DNA of 56,873 nucleotides from Gamarada debralockiae (lineage: Eukaryota > Ascomycota > Leotiomycetes > Helotiales > Hyphodiscaceae), in NCBI GenBank assembly GCA_002803225.1, contig NXFV01002069.1, positions 1 to 56,873 on the forward strand. The letters run 5' to 3'. Position numbers and translations under genes: made by a program. This document shows positions 33,101-44,900 of this stretch, piece by piece. The notes under the pieces were generated by a model. The model had not been told where the DNA came from and did not search any database. It worked only from the letters and a program-made list of their open reading frames with translations. Numbering within the stretch: position 1 is the stretch's first letter; the number at the start of each line of letters is the position of its first letter.

Positions 33101-33709
33101 GGTTTTTTTTATTTTGATTCCGATTTTGTCCTGGGAAAGACGTCTCCTAGGCTGTTTCTGAGAGCTCAGGCGACCAGTCAAATCGCCCATAACAGCAGTG
33201 GAGTATCATAAGAATGATGATGCGTAACAGGAAGCGGGGACAACATAGATCGTGGTAGAATATGCAACGGAATCCAAGAGAGCGAACAGGAGCCAGCTCT
33301 AAAGGTGGAATGAGATGCACTGCGTAGGACAACTCCCCAGGACGAGTCCAGGAGAACGACCCAGAGCAACAAGACTTATTCGACGTACCTCCAGAACTTC
33401 CGAAGCCAGTAGAACCACCACCACCGAAGAGTCCACTACCAGCTGTATTCGTGCTTCCGAAACCAGTATTGTTCGTCGCACCAAATCCTGTTCGGAAGAG
33501 AAGGTTCGTGTAAGTGATGGATTCGTGCCAATTCCCAGAGTCCTCCAGTCCTGTAGAGAGTTCTCCGGCGCGATAAAATTTCAAGGGGTGAGGAAAGGTG
33601 ACCTACCAGTATTCGTATTCTGCGTCGATCCGAATCCGAAGCCAGTCTGCTGTTGATTGTTGGTCTGGCCGAAGCCGCCGCTGCCAAATCCTCCTGATCC
33701 GAAAGACAT
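27168..33709 (-). CDS. NUP145: NUP98-NUP96 nucleoporin precursor (Nup145-type)
   Basis: Six exons, 33607-33709, 33389-33487, 29377-33074, 29000-29254, 27333-28949 and 27168-27281, give 1961 residues; all phases agree. Residues 1 to about 620 are Gly-Leu-Phe-Gly and FG repeats, interrupted near 195-235 by a GLEBS-like segment (PYQKFSPEELRLADYAQGR) that binds Rae1/Gle2. The autoproteolytic domain ends with HFTTY; cleavage is expected between Phe1023 and Thr1024 (genomic 30208/30207), freeing an FG nucleoporin of about 1023 residues and a scaffold Nup96/Nup145C of about 938. The latter begins with an acidic arm, has a GFEWPYAKR motif across a splice, and ends with the helical Nup96 domain (DIRLSWQL; LRYSVDLSLGYYR) that joins the Y-complex with Sec13. 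Confidence 0.95.
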
Positions 33710-35077
33710 GGCGATTGTTGTTTTGACAGGAAATGAAGCAGCTTCCGGTTGCTGCTAGGGGTTCGCAGATTGTGAGAAGTCGTTGTGCTGTGACGCGGGA
33801 AACGCGCCGAAAAGGACGAGTTGATCGCACTCAGAGTCGACAAGCTGGCGCAAACATTAAAAGGGGTAAAGAGTGACAAGAATCATTGACCTCTACAGAC
33901 GAGGATGATTTGTGGTTGAAGGACAGAGCGGTCGTGGGTAGGAAATTTATTGTATTCTGACGCGACCTTCCTGAAGCTCAACTTTCTCGTTGAAGAACGA
34001 GGTCGCTTGTCGAGCCAAAAGTACTGGCCAATCAACGCAAAGCGTCTCAGTGAGTGACCGAAAATACTGCGACTCAGCTGTAATTCACCTGCTGCCTTGC
34101 GGATATCACGGCATAAGGAAAAATAGTCCACTATGAGTGGCTGAGGTGGTCGAATAGAGAAGAGCAAAATTCTGCCTCAGCAGGTCTGCAGGAATCTAGA
34201 CTGCTGTACAACTGGAGCCACCGAATCGCTGTTTTACTCAGAAGTCGTTGCTGCCTGAGGGATTTTGGTTGGAAATGAGTGCATTCTTAATCAGTGTAGT
34301 CACACTGCCAACCACTGAAATACAGTTGAACGACTAGTCGCTCAATCGTGATTACAAATTTCTCGGTCTCTGAAACGCACTCAGTCATTTAAATGAGATC
34401 TGTAAGTGAAGTCAGGCTTTCTTTAACCCCAAAATGACTCCTTAATGACTCCTTTTTCGAGGAAGCTGAAGAAGAGCAGGGTTTCTTCCAGCATGGCTTA
34501 GGTAATGTGACTCGAATATATGGATGCATAATGGGATGCTGTGAGAACGAAACCATTTTTTCCTACATGTCTCACTCCTAGATTTTCCTTCATCCGAAGT
34601 TCCTGATCCAATGGGATAGAAGTTATGGATTCGGATCACGTGTTCCTCAAAGTGACCGGACCTTGTGTCGAATTTTGGGTTGTGCGCGTCACGTGTACAC
34701 TAGTAAAAGAGCTTGGAGAAGTCTCTGAAAGTTGACTTGATTCTTATTGTTCTATAGCCTGTAGAGTCTATATTTATGGTGTACTGTTCTCCCTATACAG
34801 CCTGTACCTCTGTACCTTATGACCGAGTATGCAGGGCCTTTAAGGTCGGGTCAAGTAACTACCATAACCGATTTATGCCAGGGACACCTATGATTTCAGG
34901 CAATATTCTTTACAAACTGAATCGCGTCCAAATCTCTACGCGTTCTCGACCGAAAGCAAGACCACACATTTAACAAAGGCCCTCACATACAGCCCTCAAA
35001 GTTCCCTGCCTCAAGTCCTTCAATTACATCAGTGCCTCGCGAACACGTCTATCTAAGAAATCAACAACCGCAACTCA
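33710..35077. other. Intergenic region between NUP98-NUP96 and centrin
   Basis: About 1.4 kb carrying two promoters pointing apart. No ORF with family signature, RNA gene or repeat seen; the minus-strand ORF at 33883-34167 is judged noise. Confidence 0.35.
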
Positions 35078-35879
35078 ATGGCATCAACACAATCCCACCC
35101 CGCTTTCCCCTCACGACCCTACTCCAGCACTCTCCACGGCAAACTCCCCGAACGCAACGCCCCCTCTGCCTTCGGGGCCTCCTCGAACCCTACAGCTCGA
35201 GAAAATGCGCGACTTGAGCGCGAAAGACAAGAGCGTGAGCGCGCAGGGCCATCTGGAGGACTGGGCGGCTCAAATCCGTTGAATGCGCTCACCGACGAAC
35301 AAAAAGAGGAGATAAACGAAGCAGTATGTACCCTATTCAGATTTGAATGGGCTGCAAATGATCAGGCTATTTTTAGAGGGAAACATGTTAATGCGGAAGA
35401 TGCAGTTTGGGTTATTTGACCTCGACAAAGACCAACGAATAGACTACCACGAATTCAAAGTGGCCCTCAAAGCCCTCGGTTTCGACCTCCCCAAGACCGA
35501 AATCCTTTCCCTCCTAACAACCCACGGCATACCTCCCTCTACCGACCCTCAAAACCAACCACAATCCTCCCGCCAACCCCTTCAACATCAACAACCATCC
35601 GTAGCCCCGGGCCGCCTACTACTCACACTCCCAGCTTTCCAAACCGTAGCAGCACAATTGATAAACCAACGAGATCCTCGAGACGAGATATTAAGAGCGT
35701 TTGCGCTGTTTGATACGGAGGATAAGGGCATGATTAGTTTGGAGGATTTGAGGAGGGTTGCGAGGGAATTGGGGGAGGGACTTGAGGAAGAGGAGTTGGT
35801 TGCTATGATAGAGGAGTTTGATTTAGAGGGAAAGGGGGGTGTGGGGAGAGAGGAGTTTGTGCAGATTTGCATGGGTTGA
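35078..35879 (+). CDS. CDC31: Centrin (Cdc31-like EF-hand protein)
   Basis: Two exons, 35078-35323 and 35406-35879, around an 82-nt intron, give 239 residues, longer than the usual 165-200. A Pro/Ser and Arg/Glu-rich N-terminal extension of about 70 residues precedes the core. EF-hand 1 has a full loop (DLDKDQRIDYHE). The second hand is replaced by a Gln/Pro-rich insert followed by a helix. The third (DTEDKGMISLED) and fourth (DLEGKGGVGREE) loops are partly degenerate. Centrin builds the half-bridge of the spindle pole body with Sfi1 and serves in mRNA export (TREX-2) and nucleotide excision repair. The gene converges on the epsin gene. Confidence 0.85.
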
Positions 35880-36376
35880 GACTATATCCTGTTGGTTGCG
35901 TTTAGCGGGATCGGGACTGCTCTGAAAATGCAGTGTTGAGTGTTGGAACAGAAGGTCGGACTTGGTCCATTACATCTTGTCATTATGGGACAGCGAGGAG
36001 TCAGGCGCAAATCATGTCTAAGTCGGTTACATGTTCGAGTCATGTTTATCAATGAAATCACGTATTCAGTCCAATGTTCGAAGTAAAACTTCATGCAAGG
36101 TATTCCATGCTTCGTGAATTGATTCACCACCTCTCACTCTAAAGTAGACAACGACAGTGCAAGTATAATCGTGCAATCCCTAATCGCATCCATTCAGGCA
36201 TCATGGCTTATCATGCCTACCAAAAAAACCCGTTGCCATCGAAGAAGTATATCATTTGCACGCCTGCTCAGTGAAAATAACAAACGCGCATGATCCAGAG
36301 CCTCCGAATCGAAGCCCCAAAAAGGAACTGCAATGAGCGATCTTCCCACTCTCACCCAAATAATCGAACAGCCCCA
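35880..36376. other. Convergent 3' region, centrin / epsin
   Basis: 497 bp between two facing stop codons; it should hold both 3' UTRs and poly(A) sites. No other feature seen. Confidence 0.4.
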
Positions 36377-38243
36377 TTAGAATTGTATCAAGTCTCCTCC
36401 GCCACCTTGCTGCTGGCCTTGCTGTGGTCTTTGTCCAAATGGATTGTTAGACTGCTGTTGTTGGGCACCATATCCACCGCCAAATCCATTCGACATACCA
36501 GCTGGACCTGTCGCAGCTGGGATTTGATGTCCTGCACCGCCGAACGGACTCGAGGTATTTCCACCATAAGTAGTCTGAGGCATACCGGTGTATTGGTTCT
36601 GCAAGAATGGGTTGTTGCCAGTTTGCTGCTCATGGATTCTTCCTAAACCAGCTCCAGCACTGTTGACGAACGTTCCAGGAGCCGTGTGCTGCGCTGGGAT
36701 ACGGAGGTTTCCAGTGTTACCGAAAGTATCCATACCCTCGCCAGTGGCAAGTAAAGCATTGAGTCTAGCCTCGTGTGGGTTCTGCTCTTTTGATGGAGGT
36801 GTGAATGATTGTTGTTGGGTGAAAGAAGGGGTATTGTTGAAGTTGGTCATCGTCTTCTGCTCTTGGAGCGTAGCCAGGGTAGGCTTTGCAGGAGTGGAGG
36901 AAGGACGGGTAAAGGAAGAGGCAAAAGGGTTGTTGGAACCAGTGGGAGTTGGCTGCATGGCTTGAACCGACGTCTGATTGCTGGTAGCCCAAGGGTTGTT
37001 GGTATTAGCGGGGATGAGTGGTTCGGAAGGTTGTTGCTGGAAGGGACTTGAGGATTGTTGACCATAAGGATTATAGCTTGTTTGTTGTTGAGGTTGGAAT
37101 TGCTGCTGCTGCTGCTGCTGAGAAGCTCCATAAGGGTCGAAGCCAGTTGGCTGAGCGCCAAAGCCATTCTGATATCCATTAGGGTAGCCGGTTTGCTGGG
37201 TTTGGAACCCGGTGGGTTGGGAGTACATGTTGTTGTTGTCCATGTAACCTGTAGGTTGCTGCTGCATTTGGCCAACAGGGTTGCCGGACCAGTCAACTGC
37301 AGGCTGTTGCTGATATCCTTGGTTGAAACCTGTAGGTTGCGCTACCTGGATTGGATCGTCATCAAACAAAGACGAGGCATTCTGCTCTTCTAACTCTCGT
37401 CTCCGTAATTCTTCTTCCTCTCTGCTAAGCTTCAGAGCTTTCGCAAGATCCTCATCCTCGGGTTCCCCATTTCTACTTTGTCGCTTCTTCCGATCTTCTT
37501 CTTCTTGATATTTGCTTGCCTCGATGGCCAATTTGTATTCGGCATCCTCTTCGTCAGCGCGCTGTGCACGCTGTGGGCGACTACGTCGTGGAGGGACATC
37601 GTGGGGCTGCTGAAACTCTTCAATTCCAGTAACTCTAGACTTCCAGGTCTTCCGGTCACTGCGCTCAGCTCGTAATCTCTCCTCATCCAGAATCAAAGAG
37701 GTCAGTTCCTTCGCAGAAACGCGGACTAGAAATCCTGTTAGGTAGATCTATTTCAGCCTCGTGAAGGCCCTACTCACCATTCTGTCCCACATCCCGTCCA
37801 TCCTCATCAATGTACTGAAACTCCCTCAAAGTCTTGATAATGTAGATATTCTTGTGTGCCCAAGTGACGACCAACTCAGAGCCTTCATGTAGACAGTAAT
37901 CTAGAACCTTAAGCGCCTTCAATACGTGTCGCCAGTTCTTTCCTTTATCATTAAGTCGTTTATCCAACATATCCATAATTTCGTAAAATTCGTTGGATCT
38001 ACACCGCAGAGATTAGACTCGATCCTTCCTAATGATGGTGATGCTTGCGTACGAGTTGTAGGTCATCTGAGCGATTTCACTCATCTCCGTTCCTGTAGGT
38101 CCCCATGGATCGTTGCTGGTCGCTGTTCAAAGTCAGTAAGCCTCTCTCGACGTTTGCGCGAAATCCATACCATTCCGGACCTTGACCTGGACGGTCGAGT
38201 ATCCTTTCGTGACGTTCTTGACGCTTCTTATGACCTTCGACAT
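36377..38243 (-). CDS. ENT1: Epsin (Ent1/Ent2-like endocytic adaptor)
   Basis: Exons 38171-38243, 38053-38122, 37778-37998 and 36377-37734 (introns 48, 54 and 43 nt) give 573 residues. The first 150 form the ENTH domain: amphipathic start MSKVIRSVKNV, NDPWGPTG, then FYEIMDMLDKRL and WRHVLKALKVLDY, which bind PI(4,5)P2 and bend the membrane. Two ubiquitin-interacting motifs follow (EYKLAIEAS and LAKALKLS). The rest is a Gln/Asn/Pro-rich tail with at least three NPF motifs for EH-domain partners such as Pan1 and Ede1. It acts in clathrin-mediated endocytosis at the subapical collar. The first exon of 73 nt was located by phase and the ENTH sequence. Confidence 0.92.
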
Positions 38244-39010
38244 GGTTGCGACTGGCTTTTGCGGGTTTGATGCTGGGAGGCCGCGGTGTTGGGAGTGAGA
38301 TTATGCGGATGTCTCGGTTGCTGTCCGCGCACTCTTTCACGTCTGAATCACTCCCCCCGTGATACTGTACGATGCAGAGTGGGGTCGTTGGAAGAATTGT
38401 GGTGGCCCGAGAGACGTCGTCGCTTCGTCCCTAGATTGCGCCCAGAGATTTGTTTCGTTGTGGTCCCCGCAGACTCTTGGTTCCTCAGCAGACGAATGTT
38501 ATGACAAGTTTCGAGGATGTAAAAGGAATGCTTCAATTGCTGTTCAAATAAGCATAATACCTCGTCGTTGATATTGATTATGATTATGCAACGTTTGGTG
38601 GCTCAGATCCGGATGGCGAGATGACGCTTCCTGCCAAGCCTTGAAGAGCACGCCTCGGTCACCTGAATCATCAGGCATGAAATTTTCAAATTTACTCATG
38701 TAATCAATTCATTGCTCAACATTACTCCTTTCTCACAGGGGGCTGATTTGATATATTTGCCACTTGTCGAACAAGGTCGCTTCCTTCTGAGCCAAGAGTC
38801 AACCTCTCACTCCGGCACTCCCGTCAACATTAAGTCCCCAACCCCAAATCCGTCTGAGCATCCTTCCTCTCCTGGGCTGATGGATGAATGGATAAATAAG
38901 CCAATCCAGACCATCCAACAGATATATGGCCTTAATTTGACCGTCTTGAGTGGATGCCTCAGTGATGAGATATTTACCGCGGCACTAGCAGGAATGATTG
39001 TGCTGCCCCT
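38244..39010. other. Intergenic region upstream of epsin
   Basis: About 770 bp with the epsin promoter near its left end and the EngB 3' end near its right end. The plus-strand ORF at 38712-39215 is a shadow of the EngB gene. No other feature seen. Confidence 0.35.
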
Positions 39011-39976
39011 TCAATCCGTCCCAAATATTTCTTCGTATGGCACAATCTCCTGCGGAGTAGCCAAGTTGACTTTTGGGCGATATTCCAACCCAGCGGCTTG
39101 CAACATAGCAAAGCGCACTGCATCGATGCCCATTCTCTTTTCCTCGATCCATTTCTCAGAACTGCAAGCAATGACCTCTCCTACAGCCCCTCCATCATCC
39201 TCCGTATCCAGCTGAACCACCTCTTTCACCATCTCCATCGTCCTCCTCAAGTCCGAGAATCTAGACTCTAGAGCTCCTTGACTGGGCATCCTGCTCCCAG
39301 GAAACAGGATCCTATCCACCTTCGACAAGATGATCTGATACGGCACCTCCTGCTCTTTAAACAAGCTCAGGAGATGTTTATCGCTCTCCTTAACCCCATG
39401 CTCAGCATCAACCAGTAGAAATGCCCTCATCAACTGCTTCCTCTTGCCCAAGTATTTCAGCACTTCTTCGCCCCATTCCGCTCTCCCTCCTTTCCCATAT
39501 CCCGGCATGTCCAACACAACCAGTCGATTCTTCCCACAGTCCTGAGGCCCTCCAACTGCGAACGCATTCATCATTTTCGTTCGTCCGGGTTTCGAACTTG
39601 TATGTGCCATCTTCTTGCCCAGAAGGACGTTCAGAAGAGTGGATTTGCCCACATTGGAGCGCCCTAGGAAGCAGACTTCGGGACTGTCACCAAAGGACAT
39701 TGAATGGAATTTCGGAGCAGACCAGAGGAACTCTGGAGGCTGCTTTTGGAAGAATTTGGAGGCATGTAGGAGTTGTTCGGGAGTAGGAGGGACTGTGTCC
39801 CAGTGGTAAGAGAGAGAGGAGTCGGGGAGGTTGAGATAGGGGCGGGATTTGGCGGAAGGAGGTCGTTTAGGAGAGGCATTGGCAGCGGTGGCCAAATTAC
39901 GGCGAAGATATTTCGTAGAATAAGGCTGCAGAGATGTTGGACGGAGACATGGCTGCAGCTTCACAGTTGCTAACAT
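39011..39976 (-). CDS. Mitochondrial EngB/YihA-family GTP-binding protein
   Basis: Single exon, 321 residues, start ATG at 39976. The first 40 residues are basic and free of acidic residues, as in a mitochondrial presequence. The GTPase core shows G1 GRSNVGKS, a G2 Thr in the KPGRTK segment, G3 DMPGYG, G4 SKVD and G5 CSSE. This is the TrmE-Era-EngA-EngB group; bacterial EngB helps assemble the large ribosomal subunit, and the animal relative (GTPBP8) works on mitochondrial ribosomes. The same role is inferred here. It shares a 190-bp divergent promoter with FMC1, another mitochondrial gene. Confidence 0.9.
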   Translation of the reverse strand: MLATVKLQPCLRPTSLQPYSTKYLRRNLATAANASPKRPPSAKSRPYLNLPDSSLSYHWDTVPPTPEQLLHASKFFQKQPPEFLWSAPKFHSMSFGDSPEVCFLGRSNVGKSTLLNVLLGKKMAHTSSKPGRTKMMNAFAVGGPQDCGKNRLVVLDMPGYGKGGRAEWGEEVLKYLGKRKQLMRAFLLVDAEHGVKESDKHLLSLFKEQEVPYQIILSKVDRILFPGSRMPSQGALESRFSDLRRTMEMVKEVVQLDTEDDGGAVGEVIACSSEKWIEEKRMGIDAVRFAMLQAAGLEYRPKVNLATPQEIVPYEEIFGTD

Positions 39977-40166
39977 TGGGTTGGAAACAAATTAACTTTC
40001 ATGAGGTGGGAAGTTTCTCAGAAAGCCTGCAGACCCTGAAATTTGACAAGGCTGATGTCGGAGCTTTGAAATAAAAATGCCGATCGCCCGAATTTCTTCG
40101 AGTCCAGAGCTTCCATCAACATCTTCAATCATCAAGCAATCATCATCCACCAAACTACATACCACA
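39977..40166. promoter_or_regulatory. Divergent promoter, EngB / FMC1
   Basis: Only 190 bp separate the two start codons, so both mitochondrial genes must draw on the same upstream region. No named element recognised. An in-frame upstream ATG for FMC1 at 40077 lies inside it. Confidence 0.55.
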
Positions 40167-40499
40167 ATGGCTACTCCATTCAAGCTTCGATCCCTCTATC
40201 GCTCCTTCCTGCGCGAACTTCCAATCCGACCACACTCCAAAACCGCGCGCTCCCCTTTACAATCCCGAATCCGAGAAACAATCGCCTCGGACTCTGCCAC
40301 TCCTATCGAACAAGTTGAGCAATTTCTACAATACGTCAAGGCGCAAAGGATGTATGCAACCTTATTGGAGAGATACAATCCTGGGATGAATATGGATGAG
40401 GAGGAGAGAGTTAGGTTGACGGCAAGGAGGGTCGGGATGGACTTGCCGGAGGAGTATGCAATCGGCAAGACAAGGGATGACAATGGGAAAGGCGAATGA
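40167..40499 (+). CDS. FMC1: ATP synthase assembly factor FMC1 (LYR-type)
   Basis: Single exon, 110 residues, the usual size. The LYR-like start LRSLYRSFLRELP and the helical core (QVEQFLQYVKAQRMYATLLERY then GMNMDEEERVRLTARRVGMDLP) fit FMC1, which stabilises the assembly chaperone Atp12 for the F1 part of mitochondrial ATP synthase. The start at 40167 follows ACCACA, a good context; an in-frame ATG at 40077 would add 30 Ser/Thr-rich residues and could act as a longer presequence. Confidence 0.85.
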   Translation: MATPFKLRSLYRSFLRELPIRPHSKTARSPLQSRIRETIASDSATPIEQVEQFLQYVKAQRMYATLLERYNPGMNMDEEERVRLTARRVGMDLPEEYAIGKTRDDNGKGE

Positions 40500-41939
40500 G
40501 ATGAGCAATTACGAAAGCTTGAAGCTATAATAAGGAGGTCCTGGGCGTTGCAATTTGGAAGCTCGGATGGGAAGTCTGGTAAAAGCTGTGGCAGCCGATG
40601 GACCTCGGGAGGCGAAGATTTATTTCTGGAGATGAAACTACGACTCCATAGGAAGAATATCTTCAATCGAGGATGTCGAATCTTCAGATACACGCGAATA
40701 CTGCATATCGAACGCGTCTATGGCGGATAGCAAGGGGTGGAGAATTGTATTGTAGCGCTGTGCATCTTTGGAAGCTATTCTTGGAACTGGCTTGTGCTTT
40801 GGCTTACAGTCGGAGATTTTCTCCATCACCCAAAAAGTTGCTGCTTCTGAATTAAGATAGTTTTTTTTCAACACCCTACCCCGGAAGTTGTCGCCGAACT
40901 TTCTACGCCGCAGAGACGAGACACTTTCTTCTAGAAGGACGGCAAAAGCTTCTGATGTGAGGTTTGGGTCAGACTACTATTATGGGTTCGGAAATTGGCA
41001 ATGTGACGTTAGTTCTATTTTGGCTTCACCGTACAGCAAGTCGAGAAGGATTTTGGAATTCAATTCCGACTTTGAGAGACAAAGACAGAACCTCACCGCT
41101 TTATTCAATGTCAAAGCTACCTACTTGGAACAGCTACCCAGGTCATGATCTTCAGATTGGCTTCATGCATGTCGATAATGGAGGGCTGGTGCTTCAACAC
41201 TCACACCTTTTGGATATCAAGCCTCATCTACAAGGCAGTTTGTATTTGCATTTTGGTTGGCCTTGTGGCAATACCCAGCAACTGACATGCATGAGTCCAC
41301 AATTAGATTCCGAATCGTTCAAGATATCACAAAGATTTACATACAAAGCACCGCATGCAGCAGGAAACCATCCTCGTTATCACAATCACATTTTCCTGGA
41401 ATAAGCTTAGTTTCTGTGAAGCTGCAAGTCACCCCTCCTTTTGCCCACCTCTCAGATGGGTGTTGCATAAATATCTTAAGCGCCCGAGATTCAACCCTCA
41501 TCCGCCCCGGCCACCTTACCCGCGAATACGGGCACTCAATTGGTCACCCCCGCGGCGAGGCCAGGTTTAGCTACAGGGTTTGCCTGCAATTCACTCGCAT
41601 ACTCCAATCACAAGGCATTCCTATAAATGGATGCTGGGCCGTGCGAGGAAAAAAGGCAGATGTGGATGCAGAATGCAGGTGAAGGCACTTCTAAACGTAC
41701 CAGTTTACGGAGGTTAACACTAAAGACAGCATACGCCGAGATGGCCAACATAAGGGCCGCCTGTCCCTCATTTGACATTTCTTTATCACTCCACGAGAGC
41801 CTCAACGTCTTCGTTATTCTCGGCCTCCAGATGAGTCCAGGGCGAAGTCGTCGCTGCAAGACGAAAGCCTGGAGCTCTCTGCTGAGCGCGGAGTGTCGTT
41901 CCCCCTAACGCTAGGGCCTCTATCCCAAGACCCGTGACA
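40500..41939. other. Intergenic region
   Basis: 1.44 kb. Several plus-strand ORFs (for example 40888-41148 and 41257-41682) overlap in frame and resemble no family. It should hold the FMC1 3' end and the promoter of the next gene. Confidence 0.3.
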
Positions 41940-44900
41940 ATGACCACTCTGAGGGACCAGGCAGCTCGCCGTCGTGTAGAGTTAAACCCAATTACGACCT
42001 CCCTCAATGTCTCCCAGCAACCTCTGCCTCACCATACCCCTCTATCGGCCCTCTCTTCCAATTCTCTAAGTGCGCCATTTGGGTACAATCCGGCAACATA
42101 CACGCCAGTCAGTGCTGTCCGACAATACAATCCGCAGCAATGGACGAACTCACCAAGTGTCGCCTCGGATGCGGGGACGCACTTCTCCGCTGTGAGGCCC
42201 CAAGACCCAGATGGTAAGGTCGAATTCCGAGTTCATACGTTACCGACTACGAGACCCCAATGATTGTTGGCGGCTAACAAACAAATTAGTAGCGACTCCT
42301 GCCCCACCTCCATATTCTCCACCACGAAGTCAACGTACATCTCTGATTGCTGCAGAGGATCCTGCCTCTGGGATATCACCCGCTACTCGTGTGTCGCCTG
42401 CGCACATGTACAGATCCTCCCCTGAACCTGGGTCCAATCCCGTCTTTCCCCCTCCACCAACAACTCGCACAAGGGCAGGCTCAAGTGATAGGCACCACCC
42501 TATTTTCAACATGTCTGCCTTCGCAAGAAGGCCTGCCCCTGAAGCCCCTCGACTTTCCCAAGAGATAAATAGGGAGCCGCCAAGAAGACCTCAACTAATC
42601 TCAACCGAACCTCAACAAGCTGAGAATGAAATATTGCAGGTCGAGTCGAGACCTCCTGCCTCTCGCAGGGCAGCGTCTACTGGAGCCATAAGCACTCCTT
42701 CGTCCTCGCGCTCGAGGAATTCGTCAATGACAAGATGGGAACCTGGGATGCCCTTGCCTCCACCACCTCCAGGTCCTCCACCACAGTCAAGGTCACAAAG
42801 CATGACTCGCTCAGCAGATCGACTCACCTCCCCTCCCACCCGCAGGCCCCCTCCTATGTCAACGCTGGGACCAGTCCCACCGACTCCTGCTGGCTGGGTG
42901 GACGAAGATATTGCAGGAAGGGGAAGGTCGCCAAATAGAGGACTTACCATCGACACATCAAGTGTCAGTTCAAGTATTGCCGCTGGTGCTGAGTCTAATT
43001 CAGGCTCAAGTTCCTCGGGTCTGGTCAGGAAAAGCGCAGTGAGGGGTGAGCCAAAGAGCATTAAGGAGAGGCGAAGTGAAAGTAGGGCGGGGAGGAGTGT
43101 CGTCGCCGAAGAAACTTCAAACAATCCGTGGGCAGAGGCTATCGCACCTTCAGACATCGTGGTCAACACTGGACTGACTCGGCGTCCGACAATCACCAAG
43201 TCAACTCCAAGAAGTGCAAGGTCGAATCATACAGACACTCCTAAGTCTACCGACGTGTCTTCACACAACACTCCTGTTCAGATGGGACCAGGTACTGGAT
43301 CGAGAGGATCAACGCCTCGACCTCAAGGCTCGTCAAGTCGACCAGAAGCTCCCACCCCTCCATTCTCCCCCCAACAGATCAAGGCGGCTTTCATGGAGAG
43401 CTCTCCAGCCATTCCCCCAAAAGCTTTGCCGACTCCTCCCCCTCAATCAAGGTTAGCTCTTGGTTCTCCTGGACGTCCAATATCTCATATTTTACACATC
43501 CCAAACAACGATTCCACAGTAGTCCCCCCACTGATGCCATCTAGACCCGGATCTCGTCAGTCAGATACTAGCCAACTATCCGTCGTTTCTCCCGCAGAAC
43601 ACTTTTCTCGCCAGGCCAACGAGCGACATAAGGCTTTCGCAGCAAAAGAAGCTGCTGCCGGAAGCGATAGTGAGCGTGTACGGATTTTCGCTGAGTTCAT
43701 TGTTACGGAATCTCGATTACGGCGTGAAAGATACGCAAGTGCAATTGATGCAATGGGATCCGAAATCTTGGAGCTGACCCGTGACCTTTTCCGGCCTTAC
43801 AGCAGTCCTCGGAGAGGATCAACGGTTTCGCGGTCTAGCGCATGGACTCCAGAATCTTCCACGGGCCAACAATCGCACAGAGGGTCTATCACGGCTGCTT
43901 TACATGACAAACCTCAAATACATTCAGAACCCACCTCGGGCTCTGGACCATTATCTCCAGCACTTGCGAGACCTGACACAACCTGGTGGACGAGCTATAT
44001 GCCCTCTTTATCACCAATCCCAAGTATGAGCGTGAGCGAAGCTCCAGATGGTTCAGATTCGAGAGGCAGGCCTTCAAGCAGATGGTGGGAAGTGAGCCAG
44101 GAGGGCTCGACCGGTACTCCATCAACACGACTCGAGCGATCAAAACGCGAATCCAAATACATGGGACTACCACGCGAGCTTCGCGAAGCCTTGCAGTACA
44201 GCGACGGAGATCTAGCAGCCATCGAAAACGGGGTCAGAGACTCACCAGCTGGTCCTAGCAATGGCCAAGTCTACGGTCCAGATGAGTATCCACCCGAGAA
44301 AGTAGGCTGGCACGAAGATCCCTCCTCACCACCGCCCGCACAAACGCCCGCGAAATCACCCGCTCCATTCTCACCAGCACCCCTCACTCCAAATCCTAAC
44401 CATTTAGATGTCTCAAGGCTAGTAACTTTACCCCCGCCATATCCACGCCATCATCCAGCTGTCAACAACAACCACCCCGACCTTACCTCAATCCGCACCA
44501 TCGTGCGGACCCTGAGCGATTTCACTGAAGTCGAAGCAACAAAAGAACGATTCCTGAAAAACAGCACCCAAATCAAAGATGAGCTTTCTGCTGCCGCTTC
44601 AAAACGACGGCACTCCCTACGAGCCAACATCCAGCGCGAAATTGCAGAGGGAACTATGACGTACGCAGACGCAGCGAAGCTCGAGGAAACGGCCAGGGTT
44701 TCCGAGCAAGAGAAATCCAAAGAATCAGTCGACGTAGATTTCGAACTCTTCCAAAATCAAGTCGTCATTCCTTTGAATGACCTGCTGATGGATCGCGTAA
44801 ACCGCTCAAAAGAACTCTTCACGCAGCTACGCTCCAAACTCTTCGTAGACGCACAACAGCAAGATCCGAATTCCACACAAGAAGAAGGCGACGAGCAGCC

